A stretch of 8,464 bases of DNA from DATKMS01 sp041497995 (GTDB lineage Bacteria; Desulfobacterota; Binatia; HRBIN30), in assembly GCA_041497995.1 (NCBI GenBank), contig JBGQHM010000293.1, positions 1 to 8,464 on the forward strand. Direction: 5' to 3'. Positions 1-5,726 of the stretch are shown piece by piece. Position numbers and translations under genes: made by a program. Within the stretch, counting starts at the first letter, position 1, and each line of letters opens with the position of its first letter. A model generated the notes under the pieces. The model saw nothing but the letters and a program-made list of their open reading frames with translations, did no database searches and was not told the DNA's origin.

Positions 1-3000
1 ACCACGCTGATGGCGGCCCCGCTTTCCTCGATTCCCACCAACGACGCGGTCGGTCTGGACTCGGTGGAGGCGGTGACGCTCACCTTTGCCGAGCCGATCG
101 ATCCGCAGGCCCTGGCGCGCATGCTCACGATGGAGCTGCGACCCCTGCCCGGGATCGGCAGCGGCACGAGCCTCACCGCGGGCCGCTGGATGACCCGCGA
201 CGACTTTGACATCAAGACGATGGAACGTCATGCGCGCGCCGCTCCCGCAACGTATGTGGTTGAGCTGAAGAGTCCGATTCCGCTCGGCACGCGAGCGATC
301 GTTCACCTGCGGCTGTCGCTCGATGACGACGCCTCGGAATCGTTTGCCGAGATTGCCTTCGCAACGGCCGAACCGTTCCGCATCCTCGAAGTGGGTTGTC
401 GCGCCGGGACGGGCAACGCGCCGGTGCGCCGCAGCTATCCGGTGACGCCGGAAGGCTCGCGTTACAGCGCCGACCAGGTGCTGAACTGTGGGTCGATGAG
501 TCGTGCGCTGCTGGTGGAGTTTTCCGCGCAACCACGCGACCTCGGACCCGTCGAGGGCCGCAACTTGGTGCGCTTCAGCCCGGCGGTCGACAAGCTCTCC
601 TTTGCCGTCGAGGGCAACACGCTCAACATCTCGGGCGACTTCGCGTGGGAGAAGGTCTACCGCGTGACGCTGATGCGCACCGCGCTTGCCGATCTGCAAG
701 GTCGGCCGCTCGACATCCGCGGCGAGAGCGAAGTGTACATCTACTTCCCACACCGCGAGGAGTATCTGCAGTGGGGTGCGTCGCAAGGCGTGATGGAGCG
801 CTTCGGGCCGCAGATGGTACCGGTCAGCGGCCGCGGCAAGGAGCGCCTCGACCTGCGCATCTTTCCGGTCGACCCGCTCGATCGGTCGTTCTGGCCCTTT
901 CCGGCGACTGCCGTCATTGTCGACGAATCACAGCAACCGCCGCGGCCGGGGGAGGAGCCACAACCTTACACGGCGGTCGCGCCGATCGCGCTTGACGCGC
1001 TCCAGAAACAGATCGCCACATTGGGCTCGCCGCCGGTGTCGACCATTGTCGATCTGCCGTTGCATCACGACAGCAGCGCCGCAACCTTCGGGCTCGACCT
1101 CAGGGAGCACCTGGCGCGAATCTCCGGCAAAGAGAAGGCCGGAACGTATCTGGTGGGCCTGCGTCGCGTCGATAGTTCCAACGACCGTTCGTGGATGCGT
1201 GTCCAGGTGACCGACCTCAGCCTGAGCGTTGTCGAGGAGCCCAGAGCGGTTCGCTTCGTCGTGACCGCGCTGTCGACCGGCAAGCCAGTGGGTGACGCGT
1301 CGGTGCAACTCGAAGGCAGCGCCCGTGGTGATTGGGCCACGCTCGCTACTGGCACCACCGGACGCGATGGCAGTTTTGTGTGGGCGGCACCGGGAAACGA
1401 TCCCCACTGCTTCCGTGAGGTCCGTCGCATCGTCGTGCGCAGTGGGGACGACCTTCTGGTGCTCGACACCGACAGACCGCCGGACGGCTATGCCGACAAT
1501 CACTGGTCGCCGACGCAGGGGCGTTGGTTGAACTGGGTGTACCAACCGCTCGACGCGCGCGGCCCGCAGCCGGAAGATCTCTGCCACATCTTCACCGAAC
1601 GCCCCGTCTATCGTCCCGAGGAAGAGGTGCACATCAAAGGGTACCTGCGGCGGCGCGAGCGTGGCCGACTGGCACCGCGCAGCTTCGAAGGCTTCGTCGT
1701 CATCGAGGGACCCGGCGATCAGAGCTGGAAGCGCAAGGTGACGCTGACCGACGCCGGTAGTTTCTATGCGAAGTTTGCCGAGGCCAATCTTCCGACCGGT
1801 GAGTACAAGGTGCACCTCGAAGATTCACACGAGCAGCACTACGGCGCGGTCTCGTTTCGTATGGAGGCCTATCGCATCCCCACTTTCGAAGTGCAGCTGA
1901 ACGCACCCGACCGGGTGCCGCTCGACCGCGAGTTCGAAGTGAAGCTGAACGCCAGCTACTACGCCGGCGGCAAGGTGGCCGGGCGCCCGGTGCAGTGGCG
2001 CGTCACGCAGTTTCCCTACACATGGTCGCCGAAGAAGCGGGAGGGCTTCTTCTACTCGTCGGACGGGCGCTTCTCCGGCACGGGACGCTTTGAGTCGTCG
2101 CCGAAGCTCGAGAAGGAGGACACCACGGACGCGGACGGCGCGGTGTCGTTGGTGATCAACCCGGCCATCGAGCCAACGTCACAGCCACGCAGCTACACCG
2201 TGGAGGCGACGGTGACCGGCGCTGACGATCAGACAGTGACCAACACTCGCCACGTGCTGGCGCTGCCGCCGTTTGTCCTCGGCCTCAATGTGCCCCGCTA
2301 TCTCGAGAAGGCGGCGAAGATCGAGCCGCAGCTCATCGTCGTCGGTCCCGACGGCAACTTGCTCGCGGGTATGGAAGTGAAGGTGCGATTGCTGAGCCGG
2401 CAGTGGCACTCGCATCTCCGGGCCAGCGACTTCTCCGAGGGCGTCGCACGCTACGTCACCGATGTGGTCGACGAGAAGGTATCGGAGACCACCGTGACGA
2501 GCGCGGACGAGCCACTGAAGCTGAGTCTGCCGATCGACAGTGCCGGAGTGTACATCGTCGAGCTGGAAGCGCACGACAAGCTGAACCGTGCGCAGGTCGT
2601 TGCGGTCGATCTGTACGCCGGTGGCGAGCAACCGGTGACCTGGGCGAAGCCGGTGACCCGTGTATTCGAAGTGGCGACGGACAGGGACACGTATGATCCG
2701 GGCGACACCGCCGTCCTCGTGCTCAAGAGCCCGTATCAAGAGGGGCGAGCGCTGGTTGTCGTCGAAGCGCCCGGTGGCAACCGCTACGAGTGGCTCGACG
2801 TCAATGGCGGTAGCGCAACCTACAAAGTGCCGGTGAAGAACACGTACGTACCCCAGTTGCCGGTGCACTTCGTGCTCATGCGCCCGCGCGTGCGAGGAAC
2901 TGGATCGACGCCGACGGATCAGACCGACCTCGGCAAGCCATCGACCGTGGCGGCTACCGCCTGGGTGAAGGTGAACCCGATCGACAACCGGGTGAACGTT

Positions 3001-5460
3001 GCGCTCCAGCACGCCGAGAAAGCGCGTCCGGGTGACCATGTGCCGGTGACCATCCGTCTCAGCAACCCGCAGGGTAAGCCCCTGCCCGGCGAAGTGACGC
3101 TGTGGCTCGTCGATCAAGCGGTGCTTGCGCTCGGCAAGGAGCAGCGCCTCGATCCGCTGCCTGAGTTCATCACAGAGGTGAAGTCGCACCTGACGGTGCG
3201 CGACACGCGCAACTTGCCGTTCGGCTATCTCCCGTTTGCCGAGAATCCCGGCGGATCTGGAGGACAAGGCGAGGAAGCGAAGCCGTTCGACAAGGTCACG
3301 GTGCGCCGCACATTCAAGCCCGTGCCGTACTACAACCCGGCGATCATCGTCGGACCCGATGGTGTGGCGACGGTGACTGTCGAGCTGCCAGACAACCTCA
3401 CCAACTTCAAGGTGCGCGCCAAGGCCATCAGCGGGCCGGACCGCTTCGGGTTCGCCGCCGGCGACCTCGCGGTGCGTTTGCCGGTGATTGTGCAACCGGC
3501 GTTGCCGCGCTTCGTCCGCCCAGGCGACAGCTTCACCGCCGCGGCGGTCGGCCGCATCATTGAGGGCGAGGGTGGGCCGGGATCGGCGCTGATCCAGGTC
3601 GAGGGTGCGGCCCTCAGCGGCGAGCACACGCGTCAGCTCGCCTGGGTGCCCGATCGTCCCGAGCGCATCGAGTTCGGAGTGGACGTTGCCACACCGCCGT
3701 ACACGCCCGACGGTAAACTCAGCCGAGAAGAGGTGTCGTTCAAGGTCGCAGTGCGGCGCGAGTCGGATGGGGTTGGCGACGCCTTCGAAGTGAAGTTGCC
3801 CATCCGCGACGATCGTCAACGTGTCACCACGCGCCTGTTGCAGGATCTCCAGGCGGTTACGCCGATGGAATTAGCGGCGGTGCCCGAGCCGGCGCGCCCC
3901 GGTACAGTGCGCCGCACCATGCTGGTCTCCGATCAGCCAGCGCTGGTGCGCATGGCGGCGGGCCTCGACTTCCTCGCTGCCTATCCGTACGGCTGCACCG
4001 AGCAGAAGGTGAGTCGTGCGCGCAGCTCCCTTGGGTTGAAGAAGTTCCGCGCGCTGCTGCACGAAGAAGGCGGCGACGAGAAGACCGCACGACCGGTCAA
4101 GGAGCTCCTCGAGTGGCTGCCGCTTGTGGTGGATGCGAACGGCCTGTGCGCTTACTGGCCAGGAGGGCAGGGCTCCGTGTCGCTCACCGCGTGGGTCGTG
4201 CAGTTTCTCGTGGAGGCGCGCGCGCAAGGCTTCGCAGTCGACGAGAAGCTTTACGGGACGTTGACGACCTCACTGGATCAAGCGCTGCGTTCGGACTACA
4301 GCCACTTCATCGACGGCGAAGCGTTCGTCGAGCGCGCCTGGGCACTGAACGCGTTGGCCGATGCCGGCAAGTTCAACCCGGCGTACGCCGCCGAGCTGGC
4401 GCGGCGCGCGCAGTTCCTCGACCTCGAAGGCGTCGCGTTGGTGTCGTTGGCGCTCTCGCGCAGCGGCGACGCCGGCTCGTCGACCATGGACAACCTCGTC
4501 GAACGCATGTGGGACGGCGTGATCATCCGGCTGTATCAGGGCCACGAGCTGTACGGTGGCTTGCAGAAAACCGTCGTGACGCGCAACGGTTTGATCCTAC
4601 CCAGTGAGACCCGCACGGTGTCCGAGATGACGCGCGCCATCGCGCACCTCAAGGGTGACGCGCCGCGGCTGCAGGTACTGGTCAACGCGCTGGTGACGTT
4701 GGGCCGCGGCGACGGCTGGGGATCCACGAACGCCAACGCCGCGGCGATCATGGCGCTGGCTGAGACCCTGCAGCCGCCGTTTGCGGGCAGCACGCCGCAC
4801 GCAGTGCAGGTCCGTCTCGGCGCCGATACTCGCGACCTGTCCATCGGCCCGAATGCGCCGATTGCACAGCTCGTCAGTACGAGTCCAGACGCCGGCCAGA
4901 TCCTCTTGCAAGGCGCCGCCGCTTCGAGCCCCGTGGTCGCGCGCACTGAAACCTCGTACATCCCGCTGGCCGAGGGCAGTCAGGTGCCAGCGCAAGCGAG
5001 CGGCTTCGTGGTGACACGCGAGGTCTTCCGCGTGCCCCAGGCAGACGATGTGCCCCTGGAGCGCATCGCGCTGAGCGATCCGGGCACGACCGTGAAGTTC
5101 ACGATCGGTGAGGTGGCCGAAGAGCACGCCCAGGTGGTGAATCCCGAGGAACGTCACTACGTGGCGATCGTCGTACCGCTCGCTGCCGGCATGGAACCGC
5201 TCAACGCTGCGCTGGCCACGGCCTCCTCGGATGCCAAGCCGCGTGGCACGCTGACGCGCGAGCCGACGTACGTGACCTACTTGGACGACCACGTCGTCTT
5301 CTACTACGACACGTTGCCCAAAGGGACCTTCGATTTCTTCTTCCGTACGCGCGCCACCACCGCCGGCCGCTTCATCCAACCCGCGGCGCAGGCGGAGATG
5401 ATGTACGACGGCAGCGTGCGCGGGAATTCCGCGGGGGCGTGGGTGGACGTGCAAAGATAA
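1..5460 (+). CDS. yfhM: Bacterial alpha-2-macroglobulin, YfhM type, thioester-containing (5' partial)
   Basis: This is a large periplasmic protease trap: cleavage of an exposed bait segment triggers collapse and covalent capture of the protease through an internal thioester. The frame is open from the first base, and the ATG at 10 has no ribosome site and falls inside a beta-domain, so the signal peptide and true start lie upstream. Residues counted from that Met show early macroglobulin-like domains (to about 520), an MG2 domain opening with FTERPVYRPEEE (528 on), a bait-region domain (about 878-1045), a probable Gly-rich bait loop (about 1047-1098, with GGSGGQG at 1081-1087), the A2M domain (about 1098-1200), the thioester helical domain (about 1305-1590) with YPYGCTEQ, where Cys1329 and Gln1332 form the thioester, and a terminal bMG10-like domain (about 1690-1816). 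At over 1,816 residues it is longer than E. coli YfhM (about 1,650). The downstream pbpC supports the assignment. The domain order is read by eye; the family call is firm, and the symbol is by homology only. Confidence 0.95.
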   Translation, partial: TTLMAAPLSSIPTNDAVGLDSVEAVTLTFAEPIDPQALARMLTMELRPLPGIGSGTSLTAGRWMTRDDFDIKTMERHARAAPATYVVELKSPIPLGTRAIVHLRLSLDDDASESFAEIAFATAEPFRILEVGCRAGTGNAPVRRSYPVTPEGSRYSADQVLNCGSMSRALLVEFSAQPRDLGPVEGRNLVRFSPAVDKLSFAVEGNTLNISGDFAWEKVYRVTLMRTALADLQGRPLDIRGESEVYIYFPHREEYLQWGASQGVMERFGPQMVPVSGRGKERLDLRIFPVDPLDRSFWPFPATAVIVDESQQPPRPGEEPQPYTAVAPIALDALQKQIATLGSPPVSTIVDLPLHHDSSAATFGLDLREHLARISGKEKAGTYLVGLRRVDSSNDRSWMRVQVTDLSLSVVEEPRAVRFVVTALSTGKPVGDASVQLEGSARGDWATLATGTTGRDGSFVWAAPGNDPHCFREVRRIVVRSGDDLLVLDTDRPPDGYADNHWSPTQGRWLNWVYQPLDARGPQPEDLCHIFTERPVYRPEEEVHIKGYLRRRERGRLAPRSFEGFVVIEGPGDQSWKRKVTLTDAGSFYAKFAEANLPTGEYKVHLEDSHEQHYGAVSFRMEAYRIPTFEVQLNAPDRVPLDREFEVKLNASYYAGGKVAGRPVQWRVTQFPYTWSPKKREGFFYSSDGRFSGTGRFESSPKLEKEDTTDADGAVSLVINPAIEPTSQPRSYTVEATVTGADDQTVTNTRHVLALPPFVLGLNVPRYLEKAAKIEPQLIVVGPDGNLLAGMEVKVRLLSRQWHSHLRASDFSEGVARYVTDVVDEKVSETTVTSADEPLKLSLPIDSAGVYIVELEAHDKLNRAQVVAVDLYAGGEQPVTWAKPVTRVFEVATDRDTYDPGDTAVLVLKSPYQEGRALVVVEAPGGNRYEWLDVNGGSATYKVPVKNTYVPQLPVHFVLMRPRVRGTGSTPTDQTDLGKPSTVAATAWVKVNPIDNRVNVALQHAEKARPGDHVPVTIRLSNPQGKPLPGEVTLWLVDQAVLALGKEQRLDPLPEFITEVKSHLTVRDTRNLPFGYLPFAENPGGSGGQGEEAKPFDKVTVRRTFKPVPYYNPAIIVGPDGVATVTVELPDNLTNFKVRAKAISGPDRFGFAAGDLAVRLPVIVQPALPRFVRPGDSFTAAAVGRIIEGEGGPGSALIQVEGAALSGEHTRQLAWVPDRPERIEFGVDVATPPYTPDGKLSREEVSFKVAVRRESDGVGDAFEVKLPIRDDRQRVTTRLLQDLQAVTPMELAAVPEPARPGTVRRTMLVSDQPALVRMAAGLDFLAAYPYGCTEQKVSRARSSLGLKKFRALLHEEGGDEKTARPVKELLEWLPLVVDANGLCAYWPGGQGSVSLTAWVVQFLVEARAQGFAVDEKLYGTLTTSLDQALRSDYSHFIDGEAFVERAWALNALADAGKFNPAYAAELARRAQFLDLEGVALVSLALSRSGDAGSSTMDNLVERMWDGVIIRLYQGHELYGGLQKTVVTRNGLILPSETRTVSEMTRAIAHLKGDAPRLQVLVNALVTLGRGDGWGSTNANAAAIMALAETLQPPFAGSTPHAVQVRLGADTRDLSIGPNAPIAQLVSTSPDAGQILLQGAAASSPVVARTETSYIPLAEGSQVPAQASGFVVTREVFRVPQADDVPLERIALSDPGTTVKFTIGEVAEEHAQVVNPEERHYVAIVVPLAAGMEPLNAALATASSDAKPRGTLTREPTYVTYLDDHVVFYYDTLPKGTFDFFFRTRATTAGRFIQPAAQAEMMYDGSVRGNSAGAWVDVQR

Positions 5461-5462
5461 AT

Positions 5463-5489
5463 CTCACGCGGAGACGCAGAGGCGCAGAG
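5463..5489 (+). repeat. Left arm of 27-bp inverted repeat
   Basis: This arm begins two bases after the macroglobulin stop codon. Read on the minus strand it is three octamers, CTCTGCGC, CTCTGCGT and CTCCGCGT, followed by GAG. It matches the right arm (5739-5765) in inverted orientation at 25 of 27 positions. It also supplies AGAGG (5478-5482), seven bases before the ATG at 5490. I know this CACGCAGAGACGCAGAG-like sequence as a dispersed repeat in many bacterial genomes, often near GxxExxY genes; that association is from memory and was not searched. Confidence 0.9.
5478..5482 (+). promoter_or_regulatory. Repeat-derived ribosome binding site for the GxxExxY ORF
   Basis: AGAGG sits seven bases before the ATG at 5490, a normal Shine-Dalgarno distance. 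It lies inside the left repeat arm, so the repeat itself would provide the translation signal. This spacing favours the start at 5490 over the in-frame GTG at 5439, which falls inside the macroglobulin gene. If the arm pairs with 5739-5765 in the RNA, the site would be hidden. Confidence 0.4.
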
Positions 5490-5726
5490 ATGAGGGAGAA
5501 CGAAGTCGAAGGCGTCCAAATGGAGATCGGGTTTCGGATTGATCTCTTGGTGGAAAACTTGGTTATCGTGGAACTCAAGTCGGTCGAGGCGACCGCCCCA
5601 GTACATTACAAACAGCTACTGACCTACCTCCGGCTAGCGGACAAGCGAGTCGGACTCCTTCTCAACTTCGGCGCCGCTACGATCAAGGAAGGCATCACTC
5701 GAGTCGTCAATGCCCTTCCTGAGTAA
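5490..5726 (+). CDS. GxxExxY family protein, internally shortened (probable remnant)
   Basis: The GxxExxY family (related to Pfam PDDEXK_3) has a PD-(D/E)XK nuclease-like fold; no firm biochemical role is established. From ATG 5490 the product is 78 residues, against a usual 120-130. The C-terminal two thirds are well kept: GFRIDLLVE (14-22), an ELK triad (28-30) with Asp18 as the likely partner acid, APVHYKQLLTYLRL (36-49), GLLLNFG (55-61) and a closing RVVNALPE (71-78). The first residues, MRENEV, look like a normal family N-terminus, but the next about 50 residues, including the naming GxxExxY motif, are missing. An in-frame internal deletion explains this best. Gly14 to Glu78 reads without frameshift or stop. 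The end overlaps pbpC by 17 nt, so translation may be coupled. It may be inactive; calling it a pseudogene would be reasonable. Confidence 0.75.
   Translation: MRENEVEGVQMEIGFRIDLLVENLVIVELKSVEATAPVHYKQLLTYLRLADKRVGLLLNFGAATIKEGITRVVNALPE

Noticed and set aside
10..12. True start codon of the macroglobulin
   Set aside because: The frame is open upstream, there is no ribosome site or signal peptide, and the first residues are mid-domain.
2179..3819. A 546-residue open frame on the minus strand
   Set aside because: It lies wholly antisense to the macroglobulin gene, has His/Arg-rich low-complexity composition typical of shadows of high-GC codons, and shows no recognisable domain.
4597..5454. 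A 285-residue open frame on the minus strand
   Set aside because: It is antisense to the thioester and bMG10 regions of the macroglobulin, Arg/His-rich and without a domain.
5439..5489. Extended GTG start for the GxxExxY ORF
   Set aside because: The added residues come from the macroglobulin 3' end and the repeat arm, and do not match the family; ATG 5490 has a better-spaced AGAGG.
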